Shown here in pieces: positions 52,571 to 63,916 of a stretch of DNA of 64,000 nt. A program made the position numbers and the translations under genes. How positions within the stretch are numbered: the first letter of the stretch is position 1; the number at the start of each line of letters is the position of its first letter. Where the stretch lies: positions 248,001-312,000 of the forward strand of contig JAILCC010000016.1 of assembly GCA_024680555.1 (NCBI GenBank), given 5' to 3'. Origin of the DNA: a bacterium (GTDB lineage: Bacteria > Cyanobacteriota > Vampirovibrionia > Gastranaerophilales > JAILCC01). The notes beneath the pieces are model-generated. The model did not search any database. It worked only from the letters and a program-made list of their open reading frames with translations, and had not been told where the DNA came from.

Positions 52571-53767
52571 TATGTGCTCCATTTTTTCTTTTTTGGTGCG
52601 CATATAAAATTCGTTGTACTTATTTATGGGTGACGGAATTGCTATCCTGTCCGCAATTTCTATGCCATAGCCTTCCAGTGCAACAATCTTTTTAGGGTTA
52701 TTCGTAATAAGATTAAACTTTTTCAAACCCAAATCAAGAAGAATTTGCGCTCCCACACCATAATCACGCAAATCGGGAGCAAACCCTAAATCGACATTGG
52801 CTTCGACCGTATCTCTGCCTTTTTCCTGCAAACAGTACGCTTTAATTTTATTAACAAGTCCTATTCCCCTGCCCTCATGATGCCTCAAATAAACAATTGC
52901 ACCGCATCCGTAATTTTCAATATACTCCATTGCATTTGCTAATTGGTCGCCGCAGTCGCATTTTAAACTGTGGAAAACATCACCTGTAAGGCACTCGGAG
53001 TGCATTCTTACGGCGGGAATTTTTGTTTTATCGTCAATATTTTTTACAAGCGCAACATGTTCAACTCCGTCAAGTTCATTTTTGTAGCCGATAACCTTAA
53101 ATGTACCGTGAGCGGTAGGCAAATTCGCTTCCGCCATACGCCTTACAAACCTTTCGTGCGTAAGACGATATGAAATAATTTGAGCTACGGTAATGAATTT
53201 GAGTCCGTTTTCATCGGCGAACTTGCGCAAATCATCTCTGCGAGCCATAGTTCCGTCTTCTTTGAGTATTTCACATATAACACCTATCGGCTTTAAACCT
53301 GCAAGCCGTGCCATATCCACACTGGCTTCGGTTTGTCCTACCCTTTGAAGAACTCCGCCCTTTCGTGCCTCTATCGGGAAAACATGCCCCGGGCGGCGCA
53401 AATCCTCAGGCTTTGAATTTTCATCAACTATGGTCTGAATGGTTTTTGCTCTGTCAGCAGCACTTATCCCTGTTGTTGTACCGTATTTTGCATCAACACT
53501 AACGGTAAAAGCGCATCCGTGGCTTTCTGTATTTTCTTCAACCATTTTGTGAAGATTTAATCTTTGTGCTGTAGCATGGTCAACGGTTGTACAAATCAGA
53601 CCTCTGCCTTTTGTAGTCATAAAATTTATAATTTCGGGGGTAACGCATTCTCCGGCACAAACCAAATCACCCTCATTTTCTCTGTCTTCATCATCGGCAA
53701 TAATAATCATTTTGCCGTTTCTGATATCAATTATTGCATCTTCTACACTGTCAAAAAAACTATCCAT
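52565..53767 (-). CDS. ribBA: Bifunctional dihydroxybutanone-phosphate synthase / GTP cyclohydrolase II
   Basis: Supplies both precursors of riboflavin. The N-terminal RibB half has DDEDRENEGDL and the C-terminal RibA half has the zinc cysteines in SECLTGDVFHSLKCDCGDQL and RHHEGRGIGL. The fused 400-residue form is common in Cyanobacteria and Firmicutes. Its start overlaps the ribE stop by one base. ribD and ribH are elsewhere. Confidence 0.95.
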   Translation of the reverse strand: MDSFFDSVEDAIIDIRNGKMIIIADDEDRENEGDLVCAGECVTPEIINFMTTKGRGLICTTVDHATAQRLNLHKMVEENTESHGCAFTVSVDAKYGTTTGISAADRAKTIQTIVDENSKPEDLRRPGHVFPIEARKGGVLQRVGQTEASVDMARLAGLKPIGVICEILKEDGTMARRDDLRKFADENGLKFITVAQIISYRLTHERFVRRMAEANLPTAHGTFKVIGYKNELDGVEHVALVKNIDDKTKIPAVRMHSECLTGDVFHSLKCDCGDQLANAMEYIENYGCGAIVYLRHHEGRGIGLVNKIKAYCLQEKGRDTVEANVDLGFAPDLRDYGVGAQILLDLGLKKFNLITNNPKKIVALEGYGIEIADRIAIPSPINKYNEFYMRTKKEKMEHIL

Positions 53768-54414
53768 TAAAATCCATTCTCCTCAAGAAATTCCATTGTT
53801 ATTCCGCCTGCTTGTTGCGGCGTTTCATCTTTTTCAAGCATTTTTTCAACGTATTTTGCTATCATATCGGGTTCCAAATTCACTTCGCTGCCGACCTGTA
53901 AAGAGCCAAAAGTGGTATTGCGCAAAGTATGAGGGATAACTGAAACCTTGAATGTACTATCATTTATATCACAAATAGTTAGGCTGACACCATCTATAGC
54001 AACCGAACCTTTATAAATAAGGTATTTCATAATGTTTACTGGAGCAGAAAACTCAAAAATAGTAGAATTTCCCGCTTTTTCTACAGAAACTACTTTTCCG
54101 ACTCCGTCAATGTGTCCCGATACGATATGTCCGCCAAGACGGCTTGTGGGTGTAGCGGCACGCTCAAGGTTTACCTTTTCACCATATTTAAGGCTTTTAA
54201 ATGCCGTGAGTTTGACAGTTTCATTAACCGCCTGAACCGTAAATTCTTTATTCCAAAGGCTTGTAACAGTTTGGCAGCAACCGTTTATTGCAACACTATC
54301 GCCTACCTTTAAGTCATCAAATATCTTGTCAGCACTGATGAGGATGTCCAACCCTTGAGAATTTGCTCTGATAGACTTAATTGTACCTAATTCTTCAACA
54401 ATACCTGTAAACAT
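53767..54414 (-). CDS. ribE: Riboflavin synthase alpha chain
   Basis: Makes riboflavin by dismutation of two lumazine molecules. It has two lumazine-binding repeats: MFTGIVEELGTI at the start with GHIVSGHIDGVG, and a second beginning near residue 100. The 215-residue length is normal. GAAAGG precedes the ATG. An extended -10 box (TGCTATAAT at about 54435-54443) lies about 20 bases upstream. No FMN riboswitch is seen, as the leader is too short. Confidence 0.94.
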   Translation of the reverse strand: MFTGIVEELGTIKSIRANSQGLDILISADKIFDDLKVGDSVAINGCCQTVTSLWNKEFTVQAVNETVKLTAFKSLKYGEKVNLERAATPTSRLGGHIVSGHIDGVGKVVSVEKAGNSTIFEFSAPVNIMKYLIYKGSVAIDGVSLTICDINDSTFKVSVIPHTLRNTTFGSLQVGSEVNLEPDMIAKYVEKMLEKDETPQQAGGITMEFLEENGF

Positions 54415-54460
54415 AGTCCAAACCTTTCATGGAAATTATAGCATGAAAATACCAGTAAAG

Positions 54461-55498
54461 TTACTGTTTGCAAATAACCCAAAGATTATCACTATTTGCA
54501 GGTCTCGGACTCCAGTCATAACTTTTTTGATATGTTGCGTATGCATGAACATTACCTGACTTGTTGTACATTTCGGACGTCCAAAAAGGAGCTCTCTCCG
54601 TAATTCCATAACTTGCAGCTCTCGCCGCATTATAATCCCCTCTTTTTCCGTTTAAATTGTCATATAAAGTTTTTGTGATTTCCTCAGCCTCGGTTTTTGT
54701 CGGCAGATGTTCCCGTCCGCCGCACTGGTGCATTGCGCCAACCCAATAGCTTTCTTCCACCTTACAATAATCTTTGTCCATTATAGCCAAACAATCAGCC
54801 ATAGTTGCGGGCTTTTGAACTTTTTGTGCTTTCGTAAAACATGCTCCGTTCATCGTAAAGGCACATTCAACTCCGAGATTGTTTGCCGAATTAAAAGTAA
54901 ATACATCCTTATTTAATTCATTTGGAGGGCTTGAACCGTTTACATCGTAAATACCCGATATGCAGGCCGTAGAAGAAGAAAGTTTGTCTTCCGACCACTT
55001 AGGAGCATTATTAGGGTTTATATCACAGGCTTTGTCATACGTTACTATAAAGGGAATTCCGTCAGCAGTCATAAAAGCAGCCGTTTTATCAAAATCAGTT
55101 CCTTCTTTTGGTAAAATTCCAAAATGAACAGGCTCTTTGGTTTTTGAGATATCCCACCCTTGCGGAAGCATTTCGGTTATTACCTTTTTTGAAGACCAAC
55201 AATCTTGAACATCAGAATTATCACATATTTTTACAATATGAAAATGTTTTGAAAGCTCTTTTACATAGCTTAGAGTTCCGTCATAGCCGTTTACACCCGA
55301 CAATGATAACATTTTATCACTGGCTGTACTGAATTTCACTTTAGTAACTTCAGCCTGAGAGGATATAAGTTTTTGCCTGATAAGTAAATTAAATACCAGC
55401 ATAACAATTACGGCAACCACCCCGATAATCATAAGTGTCGTCAATACCTCTGCAAGCGTAAATGCTGATTTTTTCTTATATATTAGACCTCTAATCAT
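54461..55498 (-). CDS. Type IV pilin / pseudopilin-like protein
   Basis: The N-terminus MIRGLIYKKKSAFTLAEVLT is a prepilin leader followed by a hydrophobic helix (TLMIIGVVAVIVMLVF). Cleavage is expected before F13 after an Ala instead of the usual Gly, and Glu5 of the mature chain is present. The 345-residue body is large for a pilin, has nine or more cysteines in the outer domain, and ends with an aromatic motif (DNLWVICK). The start has TATAAT six bases upstream and no ribosome site. It is probably assembled by a type IV pilus or type II secretion machine at the inner membrane. Confidence 0.88.
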   Translation of the reverse strand: MIRGLIYKKKSAFTLAEVLTTLMIIGVVAVIVMLVFNLLIRQKLISSQAEVTKVKFSTASDKMLSLSGVNGYDGTLSYVKELSKHFHIVKICDNSDVQDCWSSKKVITEMLPQGWDISKTKEPVHFGILPKEGTDFDKTAAFMTADGIPFIVTYDKACDINPNNAPKWSEDKLSSSTACISGIYDVNGSSPPNELNKDVFTFNSANNLGVECAFTMNGACFTKAQKVQKPATMADCLAIMDKDYCKVEESYWVGAMHQCGGREHLPTKTEAEEITKTLYDNLNGKRGDYNAARAASYGITERAPFWTSEMYNKSGNVHAYATYQKSYDWSPRPANSDNLWVICKQ

Positions 55499-55504
55499 AC
55501 TTGT

Positions 55505-55510
55505 ATTATA
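55505..55510 (-). promoter_or_regulatory. -10 box for a leaderless pilin mRNA
   Basis: TATAAT (minus strand) is separated from the ATG at 55498 by exactly six bases (ACAAGT). TTGTTT lies 17 bases further upstream as a possible -35 box. Confidence 0.5.
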
Positions 55511-55679
55511 ACAAATTTGGGAATTTCAAACAACAAATATCCCGAAAATTCTATTTATTGCTACAATACAAGTCGCAAATATCAGCCCATTTTTAGCATA
55601 TCTTGTGTCGGTACACAATTACTTTTGCAATATTTAATTCAAGCAGAAATTTCCGTGCAAAGTTTTGTAACTTTATTAG

Positions 55680-58178
<2,499 letters not shown>

Positions 58179-58180
58179 TT

Positions 58181-58783
58181 ATGTGCAGCATTTTTGATAA
58201 AATATTTTATTTCTTCATAAAAACACTGATGCTGATTTATATGCATATCCTGTACAAACTTGAAATGCATGGGAGAGAAATTGTTCCGCAAAAAGGCGGA
58301 GTGCTCATTGTCGGCAATCATTCCAGTTGGATAGATATTCCCATTGTGGTAAATGCAGTAAAAAGACGTTTTTGGTTTGTATCAGGCGATTTTATATTGA
58401 AAAATCCAATTATGGCGACAATGCTAAAACACCTTTGTGTTATTCGGCTGTCAAAAAAGAACAGTAAACAAGGAATAGATGAAACCGTTGAAAAGCTCAA
58501 AGCAGGCGAAGCCGTCTGCATTTTTCCGGAGGGCGAACTTACAAAAACAGGAGAGATGCAACGGTTCAGAAACGGTGTAGTAAAAATTCAACAATCCGCA
58601 AATGTTCCTGTTATACCTTTTCATATAGATGGTGCATTTGATGTTTGGAGCAAAAAACAAACAAAGCAGCTATTTTTCAAAAAAATAAAAATACATTTTG
58701 GAAAGCCCTTTATGCCGTCTGCACAAGGTGATGCAGAAATCGCTGCCGAAATAAAATCAAAAGTTGAAGAGCTCATTTGTTAA
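58181..58783 (+). CDS. 1-acyl-glycerol-3-phosphate acyltransferase (PlsC family)
   Basis: The 200 residues show one N-terminal hydrophobic helix, VGNHSSWIDIP (HX4D) and FPEGELTKTGEMQRFRNG. It acylates a lysophospholipid at the membrane. Its ATG is two bases after gyrB, with no separate ribosome site visible. It is one of three such proteins in the window; the 44850 protein sits with cdsA and is the better candidate for the housekeeping enzyme. Confidence 0.9.
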   Translation: MCSIFDKIFYFFIKTLMLIYMHILYKLEMHGREIVPQKGGVLIVGNHSSWIDIPIVVNAVKRRFWFVSGDFILKNPIMATMLKHLCVIRLSKKNSKQGIDETVEKLKAGEAVCIFPEGELTKTGEMQRFRNGVVKIQQSANVPVIPFHIDGAFDVWSKKQTKQLFFKKIKIHFGKPFMPSAQGDAEIAAEIKSKVEELIC

Positions 58784-58811
58784 GTTTTGTAAATTTATTT
58801 ATCCTAAATCC

Positions 58812-58839
58812 TAAAGTTTTTGGGGAAATATGCCGATAT
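58812..58839 (+). promoter_or_regulatory. Sigma-28/sigma-D type promoter
   Basis: TAAAGTTT with TAAA at 58812-58815 and GCCGATAT at 58832-58839, a 16-base gap. This matches the flagellar sigma consensus (TAAA-N14 to 16-GCCGATAT), 34 bases before the 66-residue gene. The same layout occurs at 63271. Confidence 0.65.
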
Positions 58840-58873
58840 AAGACATGCAATCACAAGAAAAGGAGTATCGAAC

Positions 58874-59074
58874 ATGGATAACATTTCAAACAAAGCACAG
58901 TCTCTTTTGAAGTTTGGTTTACAACTTGATGTAACTAAAGCAAAAGATGTTCTGGGAAAAGATAGTGTTAAAGCGCGAGATATTTTGAGCAGTGATAAAG
59001 ACTCTAAAATTGATAAGATGTCAGATATCTTCCCACGCAGCAACGACGGCGATATGGACGACTTATTAAGTTAA
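58874..59074 (+). CDS. 66-residue hypothetical protein under a sigma-28-like promoter
   Basis: MDNISNKAQSLLKFGLQLDV onward, rich in Asp, Lys and Ser, with a KAKDVLGKDSVKARDIL helix. No family is recognised; it is not clearly FlgM. AAAAGGAGTATC precedes the ATG, almost the same leader as the gene at 63354 (AAAGGAGTATT). An upstream extension to 58820 would run through the promoter and is rejected. Confidence 0.75.
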   Translation: MDNISNKAQSLLKFGLQLDVTKAKDVLGKDSVKARDILSSDKDSKIDKMSDIFPRSNDGDMDDLLS

Positions 59075-59077
59075 ATT

Positions 59078-60907
59078 TTATAATCTATCCACATTTTCAA
59101 TTGCAGGACTTTCGAGTCCTGTTTTATTTTGTTCGGAAATTAAAGGTATCATAAAGCCAAACTTGCTGCCTTTTCCTTCTTCACTTTCGGCAAAAACTTT
59201 TCCGCCGTGATGCTTTTCAATTGCAACTTTGACCAAATGAAGTCCCAAACCCGTTCCCTTAACCGTATGGGCTTTGTTTTCCACTCTGTAAAATCTATCA
59301 AATAATTTTGGCAAATGTTCTTTCGGAATACCAATGCCAAAATCTTCAACCGTACAAACAAAATTTTCTTTATTGTCATCCAAATATGCGGATATGTTTA
59401 TATTGCTATCATTATTTGAATATTTCAAAGCATTGCTTAATAAGTTTTTCAATACCCTTTCAATACTGTCCTGATTTATATATAAGTTAGGAATATCTTC
59501 CGCAACAGAAACATTGAATACTATATTTTTTTCCTGAGCCAAAAGTTTCATGGAATTTACGGTATTTTCGATTATTGGTCTTACATCCATAAAGCCTCTT
59601 TCGATTTTTACATTTTCGGCGTCAAGCCTTGAAAAATCAAGAATTTCATTAACCATATTATTTAATCTCTTTGCCTCTTGGTCCATAATTTGCAAGAACT
59701 CTTGTTTTGTCGCCTCATCAAAATCGGAATTGAAGTTGCACAGTGTATCTATATAACTGCGCAAAACCGTAACCGGAGTTCTGAGTTCGTGGCTGACATT
59801 TGAAATAAATCCACTCTTGAGTTTATCTATTTCAGCCTCTTTAGTAACATCATGGAGAACTACAATATAGCCGAGATATTCCTGACTTGCCGTAAAAATA
59901 GGCGACATAAGAACTTTATATACCTTATTATCAATATTCGTTTGATATGCAAGCGGTGTCTTTTGCATTTCTTCCAGTGGAGATTCTTTAAATTCTTTGA
60001 TGTGTTCGACAAAAGGCAGAGCACCCTCTGTGTCAGAATAAGTATTGATATCTGCACCGATAAACTCATCAATTGAAACCTTTAACATATCCGCACCTGC
60101 ATTATTCAGCAGAATAACGTTGTCTGCGCTGTCACACACAATAACGCCGTTTGCAATACTCATCAGAACTGATTCCAATTTGTTCTTTTCATAAGTTAAT
60201 TCATCAATATTTTTTTCTTCGTATTGACGGAGTTTTGTTGACATATTATTAAACTCGTCAAAAAGCAGTTTAATTTCACCCCAAAGTTCTTTCCCTTTCA
60301 ATTTATACCCGAATTCTCCAGAAGAAATTTTTCTTACACCATAGGAAAGAAGCGATATTTGCCTTGTTACAATGAGTGTATTTATCAAAACTGCAAGCAA
60401 AGATAAAACCCACATTATTGAAAATATGGTCAAAATTGATGCTCTTGCCGCTTTTGATACGGTAGAAATCGACTTCCCCGTAAATCCTACTTCTACGGAA
60501 CCTGCGGGAGCATTATCCTTATACATAGGAACATCAATTAAGAACGAATTTTTGGGTGATTTATCACTCTTTTCACCTGCGGAAAAATACACATCCGCAT
60601 TTTTATCTTTATAATTTATGAATTCTATATCTTGATTATCTTTCAATAATTCGTCCGTATATATCTTCAATCTGGCATTTTGTTCTTCTTTAGGAAAATC
60701 TCCGGTCAAAATCACACTTTCCGAAGCAAGCGTTTTTGTCAGCATCAGCGCAAAGTTGTTATAACTTTCCGTTATTTTCTGCTGAGTTTTATCTATGGCA
60801 ATAAATGCCATAAAAAATATAAACAGAGAACTTAGTACCCAAAAGATAATAATTATTCTGCTCTGGTTATTCATGCTAAGAAGAGATATTTTAGAAATCT
60901 TTTTCAT
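59078..60907 (-). CDS. Membrane sensor histidine kinase (HAMP-PAS-HisKA-HATPase)
   Basis: The 609 residues have two membrane segments (about 18-38 and 158-178) around a periplasmic domain of about 120 residues. Then come HAMP, a PAS domain (about 240-350), HisKA with SHELRTP holding the phospho-acceptor His, and HATPase motifs (NLLSNALKYS; FGIGIPKEHL; GTGLGLHLV). This is the architecture of NblS/Hik33 and WalK kinases. No response regulator is adjacent, so it is an orphan here. TATAAT sits six bases before the chosen ATG, with no ribosome site; M18 of the longer frame is an alternative start. Confidence 0.92.
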   Translation of the reverse strand: MKKISKISLLSMNNQSRIIIIFWVLSSLFIFFMAFIAIDKTQQKITESYNNFALMLTKTLASESVILTGDFPKEEQNARLKIYTDELLKDNQDIEFINYKDKNADVYFSAGEKSDKSPKNSFLIDVPMYKDNAPAGSVEVGFTGKSISTVSKAARASILTIFSIMWVLSLLAVLINTLIVTRQISLLSYGVRKISSGEFGYKLKGKELWGEIKLLFDEFNNMSTKLRQYEEKNIDELTYEKNKLESVLMSIANGVIVCDSADNVILLNNAGADMLKVSIDEFIGADINTYSDTEGALPFVEHIKEFKESPLEEMQKTPLAYQTNIDNKVYKVLMSPIFTASQEYLGYIVVLHDVTKEAEIDKLKSGFISNVSHELRTPVTVLRSYIDTLCNFNSDFDEATKQEFLQIMDQEAKRLNNMVNEILDFSRLDAENVKIERGFMDVRPIIENTVNSMKLLAQEKNIVFNVSVAEDIPNLYINQDSIERVLKNLLSNALKYSNNDSNINISAYLDDNKENFVCTVEDFGIGIPKEHLPKLFDRFYRVENKAHTVKGTGLGLHLVKVAIEKHHGGKVFAESEEGKGSKFGFMIPLISEQNKTGLESPAIENVDRL

Positions 60908-60913
60908 ACCACA

Positions 60914-60919
60914 ATTATA
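60914..60919 (-). promoter_or_regulatory. Extended -10 box for a leaderless histidine kinase mRNA
   Basis: On the minus strand TGCTATAAT ends six bases before the ATG at 60907. The TG before the box makes it an extended -10 element. Confidence 0.5.
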
Positions 60920-60949
60920 GCACAAATATTAAGAAATATTTACAAAGCA

Positions 60950-61768
60950 TTACTCATTAAATAGCCTAAATCTATTTTTCAATACTTTTTCAAGCGTTTT
61001 GCCCAATCCTGCATGTTTTTTGAACAAAACCGTATTATATTTTTCTATCTCGCCGTTAGATATTTCTTTCAACTGATTATCAAGCAGTTTGGTTAAATCT
61101 TTTTCTATATAAGCAGTAAACTCATCTTTGTCTATATAGCCCTCAACAATAATAGGTCTGCCTATATCCACCATAACTTCAGGCAAACCCTGGCGCAAAA
61201 ATGGGTATTGAATAGCTATGGGAACAAGATTTACTTTATCCACTTTTTGTGCAATATACGCAAGTCCTTTTTGCAATTCAAGCGGTCTGTGGTTGGGCGG
61301 TTTTATTACACCTTGAGGAAACATCCACAATGAAGTTCTTTCATTTTGGATAAAGTCAACGGAATACTGCATAGAACGCAAAATAGACTTGGGTGACTTT
61401 TTATCAATTGAAAAAGCACCTACATATCTCAACAGAGGGAAACTCAACAAGTCCTCTATCATCATATTTGTTTTTTCTTTAAATAAAAAGTGGTATAAAC
61501 AATAGCCGATAAGCCCATCCCACCAACAAGTATGCTGGGTGTAAAAGATGCAGGCAGCTTCTTTGTTACGCATTTCAAAATGCTCGGGGTGTTTTACTCT
61601 GATAGAATAAAATCTGCGCTGAAGCGCCATTTTTATATAGAAATGCCAAACTGCACGCCATCTGGGGTGGTCATGTTCCGCCTTAATAAACGGATCAGCT
61701 TTGTGACGTTTTAAGGACGGCTCTATATAACTGTATTCACTCTCTTGTTTTTCTTCTCTTGCTTGCAT
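60950..61768 (-). CDS. Lysophospholipid acyltransferase-like protein (PlsC superfamily)
   Basis: The 272 residues contain TQHTCWWDG (HX4D) and FPQGVIKPPNHRPLE in place of the usual FPEGT, then AIQYPFLRQGLPEV. It acylates an unknown acceptor at the membrane. The start at 61768 (MQAREEKQ) lies about 20 bases after the predicted transcription start of a good promoter; the frame extends 11 codons upstream into that promoter. It is a divergent relative of the PlsC proteins at 44850 and 58181. Confidence 0.82.
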   Translation of the reverse strand: MQAREEKQESEYSYIEPSLKRHKADPFIKAEHDHPRWRAVWHFYIKMALQRRFYSIRVKHPEHFEMRNKEAACIFYTQHTCWWDGLIGYCLYHFLFKEKTNMMIEDLLSFPLLRYVGAFSIDKKSPKSILRSMQYSVDFIQNERTSLWMFPQGVIKPPNHRPLELQKGLAYIAQKVDKVNLVPIAIQYPFLRQGLPEVMVDIGRPIIVEGYIDKDEFTAYIEKDLTKLLDNQLKEISNGEIEKYNTVLFKKHAGLGKTLEKVLKNRFRLFNE

Positions 61769-61792
61769 AAAATACCATATATACCTTGCACA

Positions 61793-61821
61793 AGTATACA
61801 AAATTTCGTCACCCTTGCCAA
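61793..61821 (-). promoter_or_regulatory. Sigma-70 promoter of the acyltransferase gene
   Basis: On the minus strand TTGGCA (61821-61816), a 17-base spacer and TATACT (61798-61793). It decides the choice of start at 61768. Confidence 0.7.
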
Positions 61822-61832
61822 ATACTTAACAA

Positions 61833-63158
61833 TTAGTTGACAATTTCACCTTTCAGACACCAGTCTAACGCTTCATTCATTTTCACATTTACAAGCGTAC
61901 CAACCATATCTAAACTTCCCGCAAAATGTATAACTTTATTATTTCTTGTTCTGCCTGTCATTATGCCTTCTTTATTTTTGGCATCATGTTCCTCAACAAG
62001 AACCTCAAGGGTTTTGCCGATATATTTTTCATTAGATATTTTAGAACTTGCTTTAACTTTATCGTTCAAAATTCTGAGTCGTTCTTTTTTTACATCGTTA
62101 GATATAAATCTGTCTTTCCACGTAGCGGCAGGTGTTTGACGGCGGGGGGAATATGCAGCTGTATTGGAATAATCAAGCTGCGCTTCATCTATAACGCTCA
62201 AAGTTTCTTCAAATTGCTCTTGTGTTTCTCCCGGAAAACCGACAATAAAATCGGATGTTATGGTTACATTTTCAACCCTGTCACGTATTTTTTTGCAAAT
62301 ATCCAAATACTCTGCCCTTGTATAGCGGCGCTTCATATTTTTAAGAACTTCATCGGAACCCGACTGCATCGGTATATGAAAACATTCCGAAACCTTTTCT
62401 ATACTTGCAACCGTGTCAATTAAATCATCGGAAATATCAGTCGGATACGAAGTCAAAAATCTTATTCTTAAAATTTCATCAATTTGCGAAAGCTCTTTTA
62501 ATAAGTTTGCAAGATTTATGTCGGGATTGCTCTGGTCTCGTCCGTAACTGTCAACAGTTTGCCCGAGCAGAGTTATTTCTTTAAAACCTTGCTTAGCCGC
62601 ATCTTTTGCTTCTTTTATTATCTGTTCCCAATTTCTGCTTCTTTGTCTGCCTCTTACATAAGGCACAACGCAGTATGTGCAAAAATAATCACATCCGTCA
62701 ATAATCGGAATCCAGGCATTAAGAGATTTTGCCCTTATAATTCTTCCGTCTTCTTCATCCCTCAAAATAGGATTCTTTTCTATTGCAATAACCTGCTCGC
62801 CATCCTCAACTTTTTTTATAATGTCAGGCAGCGCAGGAATATTTAATGTTCCAAAAACGAAATCAACATACGGCGCCCTCCTGCGTACAAGCTCTTTATC
62901 TTGCTGCGCAACACAACCGCACATTCCTATTTTTAAAGAAGGTTTGTTTTTCTTTAATTTTCCCCAATAGCCAAGCTGACTATACGCTTTATCGGCAGAT
63001 AGCTGACGAATATTACAAGTATTTATTATTAAAAGGTCTGCATCTTTCTCGTTATCAACGGCATCATAGCCCAAATTAGACAACATCCCCAAAATTCTTT
63101 CGGTATCGGATTTGTTCATCTGACACCCGAGTGTTTCTATATAAACATACTTTTGCAT
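61833..63158 (-). CDS. miaB: tRNA-2-methylthio-N6-dimethylallyladenosine synthase
   Basis: A radical SAM methylthiotransferase that modifies A37 of tRNAs reading U-starting codons. It has the N-terminal MTTase domain (ETLGCQMNKSDTERI; NTCNIR; GCVAQ supply three cysteines), the radical SAM motif GCDYFCTYCVVPYVRGRQ, and a C-terminal TRAM domain. The length of 441 residues is standard. GGAG lies six bases before the ATG. It needs Fe-S clusters, as do NadA and the NifU system of this window. Confidence 0.96.
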   Translation of the reverse strand: MQKYVYIETLGCQMNKSDTERILGMLSNLGYDAVDNEKDADLLIINTCNIRQLSADKAYSQLGYWGKLKKNKPSLKIGMCGCVAQQDKELVRRRAPYVDFVFGTLNIPALPDIIKKVEDGEQVIAIEKNPILRDEEDGRIIRAKSLNAWIPIIDGCDYFCTYCVVPYVRGRQRSRNWEQIIKEAKDAAKQGFKEITLLGQTVDSYGRDQSNPDINLANLLKELSQIDEILRIRFLTSYPTDISDDLIDTVASIEKVSECFHIPMQSGSDEVLKNMKRRYTRAEYLDICKKIRDRVENVTITSDFIVGFPGETQEQFEETLSVIDEAQLDYSNTAAYSPRRQTPAATWKDRFISNDVKKERLRILNDKVKASSKISNEKYIGKTLEVLVEEHDAKNKEGIMTGRTRNNKVIHFAGSLDMVGTLVNVKMNEALDWCLKGEIVN

Positions 63159-63232
63159 ATTCGCTCCAAATAAATCAAACGCTGATTTTAAGGTAGCACA
63201 AAGATATACATTGTTCTACACAAATACATTTT

Positions 63233-63260
63233 AGATATGTAACAATATTTTTACATATCT
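63233..63260. repeat. Perfect ten-base inverted repeat upstream of a sigma-28-like promoter
   Basis: AGATATGTAA, eight bases, TTACATATCT. It has no T tract after either arm. It ends ten bases before the TAAA box of the sigma-28-like promoter, so it may be an operator. Confidence 0.5.
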
Positions 63261-63270
63261 CGGGAAAAAT

Positions 63271-63298
63271 TAAATTTTTTCATTAAATATGCCGATAT
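63271..63298 (+). promoter_or_regulatory. Sigma-28/sigma-D type promoter
   Basis: TAAA at 63271-63274, 16 bases, GCCGATAT at 63291-63298. The -10 box and its flank (AAATATGCCGATATA) are the same as at 58812. It lies 55 bases before the 166-residue gene. Confidence 0.65.
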
Positions 63299-63353
63299 AC
63301 GTTTTGGCAAAACATGCCGCTAATTTTCACATGCTTTTAAAGGAGTATTTCAA

Positions 63354-63854
63354 ATGGCAGGAATAAGCGCTGTCAACATGCTTGGATATATGAATAAATT
63401 GTCTGCTGCTTTTCAGGGACAACCTCTCACTCCTGCAACAAAGGCAAAACTAACAGCACTGGGGTATGATACAAGCTCAATCAAGACCGAAGCAGAAGGC
63501 AGAATGAAACTGCAGGAATTGCTGTTGGATAAAACTCAAAGCTCAGACAAGACCAAAAAAACCAATAAAAGCAATGGTGAAGATTATGTAATGGCAAAGG
63601 TTAAACGGTTAGCAGATGAGTTGAATGTAAGCTACTCTGATGACGATACCGTTGATGACATCATAAACAGAATCACTACAAAAGTAGAAGAACTAATGGC
63701 AAAAGCCGGCGATGACAAGGACAAAAAAGCTGATGCGATATACTACGGCGGCAGACTGAATGAAGTTAAAAGAATGCTGGAGTCACAAATTGACCTGAGT
63801 GGGACAATGAATATGACTGCAAATATGAACATAGCCTTTCACGGGCTTTATTAA
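63354..63854 (+). CDS. Hypothetical protein under a sigma-28-like promoter
   Basis: The 166 residues begin MAGISAVNMLGYMNKLSAAF. A lysine/aspartate-rich linker (about 60-75) leads to a helical region with Asp-rich segments (SYSDDDTVDDII; AGDDKDKKADAIYYGGRLNE) and the end is NMNIAFHGLY. No family is recognised. AAAGGAG lies nine bases before the ATG. Like the 66-residue gene it is small, charged and preceded by a flagellar-type promoter. Confidence 0.75.
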   Translation: MAGISAVNMLGYMNKLSAAFQGQPLTPATKAKLTALGYDTSSIKTEAEGRMKLQELLLDKTQSSDKTKKTNKSNGEDYVMAKVKRLADELNVSYSDDDTVDDIINRITTKVEELMAKAGDDKDKKADAIYYGGRLNEVKRMLESQIDLSGTMNMTANMNIAFHGLY

Positions 63855-63916
63855 GTTAAAAAGTGAAAGCGAAAAGTTCTGTTTTATGCTAAAATAAGTC
63901 CGTAAAGGATTTATTT

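Noticed and set aside
54415-54460. FMN riboswitch before ribE
   Set aside because: The leader is only about 20 bases after the -10 box, too short for the aptamer.
61926-62423. 165-residue plus-strand frame opposite miaB
   Set aside because: Antisense to the conserved radical SAM coding sequence; low-quality protein composition.
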